DNA of 5,549 nt from Marinosulfonomonas sp. (GTDB lineage Bacteria; Pseudomonadota; Alphaproteobacteria; Rhodobacterales; Rhodobacteraceae), in NCBI GenBank assembly GCA_019090845.1, contig JAHRVD010000348.1, positions 1 through 5,549 of the forward strand, read 5' to 3'. The notes beneath the pieces are model-generated. The model searched no databases, was not told where the DNA came from, and was given only the letters and a program-made list of their open reading frames with translations. Shown piece after piece: positions 1 to 5,549 of this stretch. Within the stretch, counting starts at the first letter, position 1, and every line of letters begins with the position of its first letter. Position numbers and translations under genes: made by a program.

Positions 1-332
1 GCCAGCCGGGTCAGCAGGCCTAGTATAATCAGGGCGGGCAGCACGAATTCTGACACTGTTCCCACCGTTGCCACCAACCAGTGAAAGGCGCCAAGCTGGC
101 TGGAATCATATCCTGCGGCTTCCAGAGCGCGGGGAAATATCTGGGCATAGGCCCCGTCGGACGGTTTGAATATACCAAACACCCCATCGCCAAGTTTGGT
201 CATTGCTGAGTTCCAGAAATAGATCAGAAGAACCCCGGCAAACACCAGCCGGGCCAGCGTTGGAACCAGCCAACCCTGCATGCGTTCGATTTGCGAAAAT
301 ATTGAATTATGCAATGATACCAGTGTGTTCAT
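1..332 (-). CDS. DoxX-family membrane protein of the bufferin operon (C-terminus beyond window)
   Basis: This is the fourth gene of the buf operon and runs off the left edge, so only 110 codons are visible. The protein begins MNTLVSLHNS. It has a first hydrophobic helix at about residues 24-42 (LARLVFAGVLLIYFWNSA), a loop containing KLGDGVFGIFK, and a second helix at about 85-107 that ends in LGLLTRL. This pattern is typical of DoxX-like small four-helix inner-membrane proteins. The ATG overlaps the bufC stop as ATGA (332-329). An AAAGGGG ribosome site (346-340) lies 7 nt upstream, which fixes the start. DoxX proteins often close DUF2282-DUF692-DUF2063 operons. Their exact role there is unsettled; a redox or quinone-linked function or help with metal stress is inferred. 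The family call rests on topology, sequence style and context. Confidence 0.82.
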   Translation of the reverse strand, partial: MNTLVSLHNSIFSQIERMQGWLVPTLARLVFAGVLLIYFWNSAMTKLGDGVFGIFKPSDGAYAQIFPRALEAAGYDSSQLGAFHWLVATVGTVSEFVLPALIILGLLTRL

Positions 333-1081
333 GTGTCAGCCCCTTTGGATATTTTCGTAATTACCCCGCCGGTCAGCAGAATCGCCAACGCGGCTGACAG
401 ATCAAATCCTTTGCCCGCCGTTTTCAACGCGTCGCCAAAATTTCGCCCTTTGCCAAGCGCCTCGACAAAGGCCGCGGCCCCGGTGCCAAGCAGCATGGGC
501 TGCGGATCAAATTCGGGACGGGTAATCAGGACATCCTGCGCTTGCATCTGAACTTTAGGGGCGTCGTCGTTCGTATTGGCCAACCAAAGAGCGCAAATTG
601 GCCATTCAGATTGCAACAAGCGCGCCGAATGTGCCAGCTGCAGTGTCGAACCCATAAGTTGATCCGTGGGCAGGTTTTGCAACACTTCAGGGTCAATGGG
701 TGTAGCATCGGCGGCGTGATAGGATTGGCGCAGGGCAAATTCCAGCCGGGCGATATCGGGCAAATAGCCCAGATGCGCCACTGGTTCAAACCCGGCAAGG
801 AATTCCGGCATGTCTACGCCATAAAACATCAGCACGGGTGTTTTTGGCGGGTGCGCGCGCAGGTAAACCCCTGCCATCGCTTCAAAAAATTCATCCCCAA
901 CCAGTTTGCAGATAACCGGAAAGGCGGCTTTTAGCGCTTCGGTCAGGCTGACGGCGACGTTGTTGCGATAGACCGAAAACCGGCGTCCTGCGGGGCGACC
1001 ATCCGGGTCGGACAGGCCTGCTGGCACCGTCAAATCCGGGTCCAGCAGGGCCGTGATGAAGTCACCTTGTTCGCTGCTCAT
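329..1081 (-). CDS. bufC: BufC, DUF2063-family partner of the MNIO enzyme BufB
   Basis: This 250-residue protein has the hallmarks of the DUF2063 N-terminal domain. These are RRFSVYRNNV at about residues 33-42, followed by a helical region with the AFP motif (53-55), and YLPDIARLEFALRQSYHA at about 107-123. A C-terminal domain ends in LLTGGVITKI. In bufferin systems this family is the partner of the DUF692 enzyme and is thought to help recognise and present the precursor peptide during cysteine modification in the cytoplasm. I chose the ATG at 1081 rather than the upstream in-frame ATG at 1162. It gives the family-like start MSSEQGDF and overlaps the bufB stop as ATGA (1081-1078). The longer form would add 27 arginine-rich residues read inside bufB. 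No strong ribosome site precedes the start, so translation probably depends on coupling to bufB. Confidence 0.9.
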   Translation of the reverse strand: MSSEQGDFITALLDPDLTVPAGLSDPDGRPAGRRFSVYRNNVAVSLTEALKAAFPVICKLVGDEFFEAMAGVYLRAHPPKTPVLMFYGVDMPEFLAGFEPVAHLGYLPDIARLEFALRQSYHAADATPIDPEVLQNLPTDQLMGSTLQLAHSARLLQSEWPICALWLANTNDDAPKVQMQAQDVLITRPEFDPQPMLLGTGAAAFVEALGKGRNFGDALKTAGKGFDLSAALAILLTGGVITKISKGADT

Positions 1082-1938
1082 TGCGCGACTTTCGCGAGCA
1101 GTGCATCGGCGCGGCCTGCCTGGGCGGCCAATGTGGCCCAGTCGGGCACGTCGGTGTCCCATTCGATCAGCGTCGGTCGTGCCCCGGCCAGATCAAGTGT
1201 ATGTGCGTAAAGCGCCCAGACCGGATCTACGACTTCGCAGCCGTGGCTGTCGATCAGCAGCGGTGCGCCGTGGTCATCTGTGTCTTTGTCATGGCCGCCA
1301 AGGTGCAGTTCACCCACAGCGTCCATTGGGAAATCATTCAGATAAGTAATCGGGTCGGTTTTTTGATTGGTGGCGGACACAAACACGTTGTTTACATCCA
1401 GCAACAACCCGCACCCGGTGCGCGCGACGACTTCGCGCAGGAACTCTACCTCGTCCATTTCGGACGCGTCAAACGCCAGATAGGTCGATGGGTTTTCCAG
1501 CAGCAGTTGCCGCCCTACCACTTCCTGCACCTGCGAAATATGGTCTGCCACACGGGTCAGTGTGGCATCGGTATAGGGCAGGGGCAGCAAGTCGTTCAAA
1601 AAATGGTTGCCATGGGTGGACCATGCCAGATGTTCGGAAAAACTGGCCGGGTTCAGCCAGCTTAGAAGGTGTTTCAGCCGCGCCAGATGGTCCGCGTCCA
1701 GCGCGCGCTCGCCACCAATTGACAGGCCGACGCCATGCACCGAGATCGGGAATTGTTCAGCCAGATAGCGCAATTGCGCTATCGGACGTCCACCGTCACC
1801 CATGTAGTTTTCGGCGTGAATTTCCAGCCACTCAACCGCGCCCGGATTTTCCAGAATATCGGAATAATGCTGGGGCTTATAGCCAACGCCGGGCCGGTTG
1901 GGCAGATGGTCAAATTTACGTCGATTACCATCGAGCAT
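1078..1938 (-). CDS. bufB: BufB, DUF692 multinuclear non-heme iron oxidative (MNIO) enzyme
   Basis: This 286-residue TIM-barrel enzyme is of the DUF692/MNIO family. The family uses two or three iron ions and oxygen to convert peptide cysteines; in bufferins the products are thiooxazole heterocycles. Visible family motifs, in order, are RPGVGYKPQHY (15-25), EIHAENYMG (39-47), SVHGVGLS (66-73), SEHLAW (101-106), LLLENPSTYL (145-154), LLLDVNNVFVS (178-188), ELHLGGH (210-216), DSHG (230-233) and IEWDTD (258-263). Likely metal ligands lie among H68, E102, E148, N183, H212, D230, H232 and E259, assigned by motif position only. Length is normal for the family and nothing looks degraded. The start at 1938 has AGGAG (1950-1946) 7 nt upstream. 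bufB lies 56 nt after the bufA stop, behind a strong hairpin, and its stop overlaps the bufC start. It should act in the cytoplasm on BufA together with BufC. Confidence 0.95.
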   Translation of the reverse strand: MLDGNRRKFDHLPNRPGVGYKPQHYSDILENPGAVEWLEIHAENYMGDGGRPIAQLRYLAEQFPISVHGVGLSIGGERALDADHLARLKHLLSWLNPASFSEHLAWSTHGNHFLNDLLPLPYTDATLTRVADHISQVQEVVGRQLLLENPSTYLAFDASEMDEVEFLREVVARTGCGLLLDVNNVFVSATNQKTDPITYLNDFPMDAVGELHLGGHDKDTDDHGAPLLIDSHGCEVVDPVWALYAHTLDLAGARPTLIEWDTDVPDWATLAAQAGRADALLAKVAQ

Positions 1939-1958
1939 CGGCTGGCTCCTGTCGGCAG

Positions 1959-1986
1959 TGCGCCTCCGGTCAAACCCGGAGGCGCA
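1959..1986 (-). promoter_or_regulatory. Perfect 11-bp hairpin between bufA and bufB
   Basis: The arms TGCGCCTCCGG (1959-1969) and CCGGAGGCGCA (1976-1986) are exact reverse complements around a 6-nt loop. In the operon transcript the hairpin begins 8 nt after the bufA TAA (1997-1995) and ends 8 nt before the bufB AGGAG site. No U-run follows it, so it is not a standard intrinsic terminator. The likely role, by inference, is protection of the bufA mRNA 3' end or partial attenuation, giving much more precursor than enzyme. The structure itself is certain; the role is not. Confidence 0.75.
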
Positions 1987-1994
1987 AAGGTTCT

Positions 1995-2300
1995 TTACGC
2001 TGGGATGTCGCGCTCAAGTGCCTCGAGCGAACCCATGCGTGCCGTTCCATCGGCCATTTTTGGCAGATCGGTGGACGCGCAGGAACCGGCTGGAACCAAT
2101 GTCCAAGCGTTGCCCTGATAATCAACTTTTGAAGTCCCTGCACAAGTTGTGCCTGGGCCAGCGGCGCAATCATTTTTGCCAGCCAGTGAAACACCAAAGC
2201 ACTTTTCTTTGGCCTGAGCGTGAACGCCCGTTGTTGCATAAGCGGTCATTGCAGCGGCGACAGCGCCGGCAACTGCGAGGGTTTTTACTTGATAAGACAT
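1995..2300 (-). CDS. bufA: BufA, DUF2282 bufferin precursor: secreted copper-binding RiPP
   Basis: This 101-residue precursor has a Sec-type signal peptide (about residues 1-28: Lys6, an alanine-rich core, then VHA before Gln29). The DUF2282 core contains [32 protein letters not shown] and LVPAGSC. The four cysteines are C34, C45, C53 and C74, spaced by 10, 7 and 20 residues. In characterised bufferins the two central cysteines (here C45 and C53) become thiooxazoles and the mature peptide binds copper in the periplasm; transfer to this protein is by homology. The C-terminal tail [12 protein letters not shown] is family-like. The ATG at 2300 has a purine-rich AAGGGAAG site (2313-2306) 5 nt upstream. 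It is the first gene of the operon, followed by the 1959-1986 hairpin and bufB. The signal peptide stands in for the usual RiPP leader. Confidence 0.95.
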   Translation of the reverse strand: MSYQVKTLAVAGAVAAAMTAYATTGVHAQAKEKCFGVSLAGKNDCAAGPGTTCAGTSKVDYQGNAWTLVPAGSCASTDLPKMADGTARMGSLEALERDIPA

Positions 2301-2403
2301 TGAGGCTTCCCTTTGTTGTCATCTACTAATTTTGCGCCGCTATTGACGGCCTGCAAAGAGCTAGTCGATGAATGCCCGTAGTTCTATTCACAGTCTCGTG
2401 GGG

Positions 2404-2428
2404 CACGGCCGCGTGAGGGAATGTTACA
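2404..2428 (-). promoter_or_regulatory. Possible ECF-sigma promoter of the buf operon
   Basis: On the minus strand TGTAAC (2428-2423) is followed after 15 nt by CGTG (2407-2404). The -35-like half resembles the AAC-containing elements of ECF sigma factors, and buf operons in related bacteria (Caulobacter SigF regulon) start with GTAACC-type elements. The -10 half is poor and the spacing a little short. It would leave a 5' untranslated region of about 95 nt before the bufA ATG. Weak evidence. Confidence 0.27.
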
Positions 2429-2844
2429 GGAAAATGACTGTTTGAAGGTTGGGTCGAATTGGAACTTGTCTGGTTTTGAAAAATTGAAATCGTATTTGAA
2501 TTTATGTAAGCTGTTGAAATAAAACGTTTAAAAAAATTTTCGATTTGGCGAACTCATTGCCGGCCTTCCAATACCTGGGTTTGGGCAATGTTTTGCTGGT
2601 CGGGCGGTTTTATTGGGTTTATGTAACGAAACCCGGTTCAGATTGCAGGGCCGCAGGTGCTGGCGGGGCGTGGCCGATGCAAATATTTACTATTCAATCT
2701 GCGAAAGCGTCGAAGACAAGGGCGCGTTTTGTTTTGGCGATTTGTAGCAAGGAACTGCATGGAATGCTTGGAACTAAAGGATACTCGTAATCGCGCCAAA
2801 ACACCTGGACATCTGGTGTGCCCCTGTCTTCTGATTATTAATTT

Positions 2845-2864
2845 GCAGGCTCAAACGGGCCTGC
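2845..2864. repeat. Short inverted repeat downstream of thrS
   Basis: The sequence GCAGGC-TCAAACGG-GCCTGC forms a 6-bp stem. On the plus strand it extends to 8 bp with one G-U pair around AAAC. On the thrS-sense strand the seventh position is a C-A mismatch, and the following AAATTAATAATC is AT-rich but has no U-run. It lies 72-91 nt past the thrS stop and might help 3'-end formation. A convincing terminator it is not. Confidence 0.35.
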
Positions 2865-2888
2865 GAAGGACGAATGCGGGGAATTCCT

Positions 2889-2901
2889 GCGCTGATAGCG
2901 C
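2889..2901. repeat. Small GC hairpin GCGCT-GAT-AGCGC after thrS
   Basis: A 5-bp perfect stem with a 3-nt loop, 35-47 nt past the thrS stop. The thrS-sense strand after it (AGGAATTCC) has no U-run. It may stabilise the thrS mRNA 3' end, or be chance. Confidence 0.3.
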
Positions 2902-2935
2902 GGCTTAAATAAGGACTGTTTCCCGTTAACCATTT

Positions 2936-4888
2936 TTATGACTGTTTCTGGTCTGGTGGACGGGCTTCTATTGCCAAATCGGCAACAATCTCATCCAGAG
3001 AAACCGTCGTCGTTTGCTTTTGTCCAAGCCTGCGAACGGTCACGGTGCGATTCTCTACTTCGCGCCCGCCGATGGCCAGAATCACCGGAACTTTGGCCAG
3101 CGAGTGTTCGCGCACTTTATAGTTGATCTTTTCGTTGCGGGTATCGGCCTCGGCCCAGACGCCTACGTCTTTGAGCGCTCCGACAACCTCATGCACTAAA
3201 TCATCGCCGTCCGAGACGATTGAGGCCACAACCACCTGACGCGGGGCCAGCCAGAACGGCAGTTTCCCGGCCGAGTTTTCAATCAGGATACCGATAAAGC
3301 GTTCAAATGATCCAAGCGTGGCGCGGTGAAGCATATAGGGGCGGTGTTTGGCGCCGTCTTCGCCCACATAGGTCGCCCCAAGGCGTTCGGGCAGGTTTGG
3401 GTCCACCTGAAAGGTGCCACATTGCCAGACACGGCCAATGGCATCGGTCAGCTTGAAATCCAGTTTGGGGCCGTAAAACGCGCCTTCGCCGGGATCAATT
3501 TCATAGGCTTGCCCGGTCTTTTTGATCGCGTTTTCTAACGCTGCCTCGACTTGATCCCAGCTTTCTTCGGTTCCCACACGTTTTTCAGGGCGGGTGGACA
3601 GTTTGATGTCGAATTTATCAAAGCCGAAATCCGAATAGATACTGGCCAACAGTTCGATAAATTTCGCGGTTTCGTCTTCGATTTGTTCCGCGGTGCAGAA
3701 AATATGGGCGTCATCCTGTGTGAAACCGCGCACACGCATGATGCCATGCAGCGCGCCGGACGGCTCATAGCGGTTGCATGATCCAAATTCGGCCATGCGC
3801 AGCGGCAGGTCGCGATAGGACTTCAGGCCCTGATTGTAGACCTGAACGTGGCAAGGGCAGTTCATCGGTTTCAGCGCGTTGATGGATTTTTCGCGCGCGT
3901 GTTCCTCGTCTACTTCGACGATGAACATATGTTCCTGATATTTGTCCCAATGGCCGGATTCGACCCACAGCTTGCGGTCCACAACTTGTGGGGTGTTCAC
4001 CTCGACATAGCCGCCCGCGTATTGTTTGCGACGCATGTAGTCCTGCAAAGTCGTGTAAATCCGCCAGCCGTCGGGGTGCCAGAAAATCTGCCCCGGCGCT
4101 TCTTCCTGCATATGGAACAGGTTCATTTCACGCCCCAGTTTGCGGTGATCGCGCAGGGCGGCCTGTTCCAGCATATGCAGATGCGCCTTCAGCCCGTCGC
4201 GGTTCCTGAACGCCACGCCGTATATCCGTTGCAACATCGCACGGTCGCTGTCACCGCGCCAATAGGCGCCCGCAACGCTCATCAGTTTGAACGCATCGCC
4301 CGGCAATTGCCCGGTATGCTGCAAATGCGGCCCCCGGCACAGATCCTGCCAATGGCCGTGCCAATACATGCGCAGCGGCTCGTCGCCCGGAATGGCGTCG
4401 ATCAGCTCGACCTTATAGGGTTCGTTATTGGCCTCGTAATGGGCAATCGCGCGCGGGCGGTCCCATGTTTCCGTGGTCACAGGATCGCGCCGGTTGATGA
4501 TGTCCTTCATCTTTTTTTCGATCTCACCCAGATCTTCCGGGGTGAACGGTTCTTCGCGATCAAAATCGTAATACCAGCCGTTCTGGATCACCGGGCCAAT
4601 GGTTACTTTTACGTCGGGCCAGATTTCCTGCACCGCGCGCGCCATGACATGCGCCAGATCGTGGCGGATCAATTCCAGTGCGGGCTCTTCGTCTTTCATG
4701 GTGTTGATGGCGATAGAGGCGTCTTCTGTGATCGGCCACTGCAAGTCCCAATGGGTGCCGTTGACGGTGGCTGAAATGGCCTTTTTGCCAAGCGATGTCG
4801 CAATCGCAGATGCAACTTCGGCCGGGGTCACGCCAGCGTCAAATTCGCGCGCATTGCCATCGGGAAAGGTTAGGGAAATCTGGGCCAT
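2936..4888 (-). CDS. thrS: Threonyl-tRNA synthetase (ThrRS)
   Basis: This class II aminoacyl-tRNA synthetase attaches threonine to tRNA-Thr in the cytoplasm. The 650 residues have the full bacterial layout. They comprise an N-terminal TGS domain (about 1-63), an editing domain that removes mis-attached serine with its metal-site residues H76 and H80 (HDLAH) and C184 and H188 (CRGPH), the catalytic core (about 265-545) and an anticodon-binding domain (about 550-640). Zinc ligands are C344 in MNCP, H395 in DDAHIF and H521 in MLHRA, with the same 51- and 126-residue spacing as in E. coli ThrRS. Motif 2 ([16 protein letters not shown], from R373) and motif 3 ([11 protein letters not shown], 521-531) are intact. 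The start is set by GAGGAGG (4900-4894), 5 nt before the ATG. C346 replaces the glycine common after NCP; I believe this is usual in alphaproteobacteria. A tRNA-like hairpin lies in the leader. Confidence 0.99.
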   Translation of the reverse strand: MAQISLTFPDGNAREFDAGVTPAEVASAIATSLGKKAISATVNGTHWDLQWPITEDASIAINTMKDEEPALELIRHDLAHVMARAVQEIWPDVKVTIGPVIQNGWYYDFDREEPFTPEDLGEIEKKMKDIINRRDPVTTETWDRPRAIAHYEANNEPYKVELIDAIPGDEPLRMYWHGHWQDLCRGPHLQHTGQLPGDAFKLMSVAGAYWRGDSDRAMLQRIYGVAFRNRDGLKAHLHMLEQAALRDHRKLGREMNLFHMQEEAPGQIFWHPDGWRIYTTLQDYMRRKQYAGGYVEVNTPQVVDRKLWVESGHWDKYQEHMFIVEVDEEHAREKSINALKPMNCPCHVQVYNQGLKSYRDLPLRMAEFGSCNRYEPSGALHGIMRVRGFTQDDAHIFCTAEQIEDETAKFIELLASIYSDFGFDKFDIKLSTRPEKRVGTEESWDQVEAALENAIKKTGQAYEIDPGEGAFYGPKLDFKLTDAIGRVWQCGTFQVDPNLPERLGATYVGEDGAKHRPYMLHRATLGSFERFIGILIENSAGKLPFWLAPRQVVVASIVSDGDDLVHEVVGALKDVGVWAEADTRNEKINYKVREHSLAKVPVILAIGGREVENRTVTVRRLGQKQTTTVSLDEIVADLAIEARPPDQKQS

Positions 4889-4893
4889 TGTGG

Positions 4894-4900
4894 CCTCCTC
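4894..4900 (-). promoter_or_regulatory. Strong thrS Shine-Dalgarno site
   Basis: GAGGAGG reads on the minus strand 5 nt before the thrS ATG and is a near-ideal anti-16S match. A strong ribosome site next to an upstream structured element is what an operator that competes with ribosome loading would need. Confidence 0.85.
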
Positions 4901-4908
4901 GTCGGTTT

Positions 4909-4925
4909 GGCGCCTACCAAGCGCC
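4909..4925 (-). promoter_or_regulatory. tRNA-Thr(GGU) anticodon-arm mimic in the thrS leader (candidate translational operator)
   Basis: On the thrS-sense strand GGCGC (4925-4921) and GCGCC (4913-4909) pair as a perfect 5-bp stem closing the 7-nt loop UUGGUAG (4920-4914). This is exact anticodon-arm geometry. Loop position 2 is the invariant U33, positions 3-5 are GGU, a threonine anticodon, and position 6 is a purine (A37). The E. coli tRNA-Thr(GGU) loop, as I recall it, is UUGGUAA, one base different. The hairpin ends 8 nt before the Shine-Dalgarno and 20 nt before the ATG. In E. coli, ThrRS represses its own mRNA by binding leader hairpins that mimic tRNA-Thr, one of them just upstream of the ribosome site. 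The same mechanism is inferred here. The structure is seen directly; function is untested. Confidence 0.6.
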
Positions 4926-4949
4926 CGGTTGCGGGTATATGATGGTGTC

Positions 4950-4978
4950 TATTTGGAGTGGCCGGGCAGACAAGTCAA
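4950..4978 (-). promoter_or_regulatory. Candidate sigma-70-type thrS promoter
   Basis: On the minus strand TTGACT (4978-4973) is a good -35 element. After 17 nt comes CAAATA (4955-4950), a weak -10. Transcription would start near 4943 and give a leader of about 55 nt, which would include the whole 4909-4925 hairpin and the ribosome site. A TATA-containing stretch nearer 4935-4940 is an alternative -10 but has no fitting -35. Confidence 0.4.
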
Positions 4979-5023
4979 TATTGCCTTTTGCTCTGCGTGC
5001 GTTAGCTTGGCATCTGGATCAAC

Positions 5024-5028
5024 GGAGG
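5024..5028 (+). promoter_or_regulatory. Ribosome site that fixes the hydrolase TTG start
   Basis: GGAGG lies 5 nt before TTG at 5034. The next in-frame ATG is codon 32 (5127) and would remove the first strands and the LGGF oxyanion loop, so the TTG is the better start. Confidence 0.8.
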
Positions 5029-5033
5029 ACATC

Positions 5034-5549
5034 TTGCCAGAATTTTTGGACACCGCCAGCGGGCGACGCATTGCTTATGTAAAAACCGATGGCACAGGTC
5101 CGGGCGTGGTGTTTTTGGGTGGCTTCATGTCGGACATGACCGGGAACAAGGCGATCTGGCTGGAAAACTGGGCCAAGGCGCAGGGGCGGGCCTATCTGCG
5201 GCTGGATTATTCCGGCCATGGGGCATCTTCGGGGGCGTTTACAGACGGCTGTATCGGTGATTGGGCGGCCGATACCGAGGCTGCGATCAGAGCATTGACC
5301 CAAGGACCGCAAATTTTAGTCGGCTCCAGCATGGGCGGCTGGATAAGCCTTGTTTTGGCCCGGCGTATGCCTGAAAAACTGGCCGGTTTGGTTGGAATTG
5401 CAGCAGCACCGGATTTCACAGAAGATGCCTATTGGGCTAAATTCAGCCCAGCAGAGCGCCAGACAATCATGACCGAGGGCCAGATCGAGGTGCCGACAGA
5501 ATACGAGGCCCCCTATATCATCACCCGCCGCCTGATCGAGGATGGCCGC
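5034..5549 (+). CDS. Alpha/beta hydrolase, ABHD10-like (C-terminus beyond window)
   Basis: The visible 172 codons are the N-terminal two thirds or so of a serine hydrolase. The protein starts (M)PEFLDTASGRRIAY. VVFLGGF (25-31) is the strand plus oxyanion-hole loop, LRLDYSGHGASSG (55-67) the usual second strand and loop, and GSSMGGW (97-103) the nucleophile elbow with catalytic Ser99. IAAAPDFTEDAYW follows. The catalytic acid and histidine lie beyond the window. The sequence style matches the small alpha/beta hydrolases common in Rhodobacterales that resemble mammalian ABHD10, an esterase/thioesterase; the substrate here cannot be told. It starts at TTG with GGAGG upstream, which may lower expression. 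It is divergent from thrS across 145 nt, and I could not find a clear promoter of its own; a TTGCCT (4981-4986) is the only hint. Confidence 0.9.
   Translation, partial: MPEFLDTASGRRIAYVKTDGTGPGVVFLGGFMSDMTGNKAIWLENWAKAQGRAYLRLDYSGHGASSGAFTDGCIGDWAADTEAAIRALTQGPQILVGSSMGGWISLVLARRMPEKLAGLVGIAAAPDFTEDAYWAKFSPAERQTIMTEGQIEVPTEYEAPYIITRRLIEDGR

Larger units (their letters stand above)
2301..2935. other. 635-base non-coding gap between thrS and bufA
   Basis: This stretch lies between the thrS stop and the bufA start. It holds an AT-rich block (about 2440-2550) with A and T runs such as AAAAAAATTTT, lying just upstream of the best bufA promoter candidate, where it could act as an UP-like or bent element. 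The only open frames are short (about 81-83 codons on the plus strand, with TTG or GTG starts). They lack recognisable motifs and good ribosome sites, so I call no gene. No tRNA fold or tandem repeat array was seen. A thrS terminator should lie here, but no hairpin with a clear U-run is visible. Confidence 0.6.

Noticed and set aside
1031..1039. 344-346-type NCPCH cysteine in ThrRS as an altered zinc site
   Set aside because: The three zinc ligands C344, H395 and H521 are all present at standard spacing, and the extra C346 is, as far as I recall, common in alphaproteobacterial ThrRS. The coordinates given here do not apply; the codon lies in thrS near 3851-3853.
1082..1162. Longer bufC start at 1162 adding 27 residues
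   Set aside because: The extra residues are arginine-rich, read inside bufB in another frame and do not look like the family. The ATG at 1081 makes the ATGA overlap with the bufB stop.
1488..2132. 214-codon plus-strand open frame
   Set aside because: It is antisense to bufB and bufA, both strongly supported by family motifs. The product is low-information and arginine- and proline-rich.
2522..2529. Palindrome AAACGTTT as a regulator site
   Set aside because: It is a short AT-rich palindrome in an AT-rich block, matches no metal-regulator operator I know, and occurs once.
2545..2908. Two overlapping plus-strand frames (81 and 83 codons) in the gap
   Set aside because: They need TTG or GTG starts, lack a good ribosome site, and their products match no family I know and have no signal peptide or domain.
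2913..2924. GGACTGTTTCCC as a thrS terminator
   Set aside because: The stem would be only 3 bp with a wobble pair, followed by TTATTT. Too weak to call.
3848..4774. 308-codon plus-strand open frame
   Set aside because: It lies entirely antisense to the conserved catalytic and editing domains of thrS, and its product has no recognisable motif.

Overview
The window looks like alphaproteobacterial chromosome, most likely Rhodobacterales: the ThrRS, the copper-bufferin genes and the alpha/beta hydrolase all resemble what I know from that group. This placement is from recognition, not a search. It holds four leftward genes of one operon, a long non-coding gap, leftward thrS, and a rightward hydrolase cut by the window end.

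Positions 1-2300 (all minus strand) are a complete-looking bufferin operon in the order bufA (DUF2282 copper-binding RiPP precursor, 2300-1995), bufB (DUF692 MNIO modifying enzyme, 1938-1078), bufC (DUF2063 partner, 1081-329) and a DoxX-family membrane protein (332 to the left edge, cut). BufB/BufC and BufC/DoxX each overlap by ATGA. A perfect 11-bp hairpin lies between bufA and bufB, suggesting that the abundant precursor is expressed separately from its enzymes. Together the genes should make an exported, heterocycle-bearing peptide that sequesters copper in the periplasm.

Positions 2301-2935 form a 635-base gap with an AT-rich block (about 2440-2550), a weak ECF-like promoter candidate and two small hairpins. 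I see no convincing gene in it.

Positions 2936-4888 (minus) are full-length thrS, encoding threonyl-tRNA synthetase with all editing and catalytic residues. Its leader holds the most interesting signal here. At 4925-4909, on the thrS-sense strand and 8 nt upstream of the Shine-Dalgarno, a 5-bp stem closes a 7-nt loop, UUGGUAG. This is the geometry and sequence of a tRNA-Thr(GGU) anticodon arm. It suggests translational autoregulation by molecular mimicry, as known for E. coli thrS, in a distant lineage. A short alternative hairpin overlaps the mimic.

From 5034 to the end, on the plus strand, a TTG-started alpha/beta hydrolase is transcribed divergently from thrS and continues past the window.
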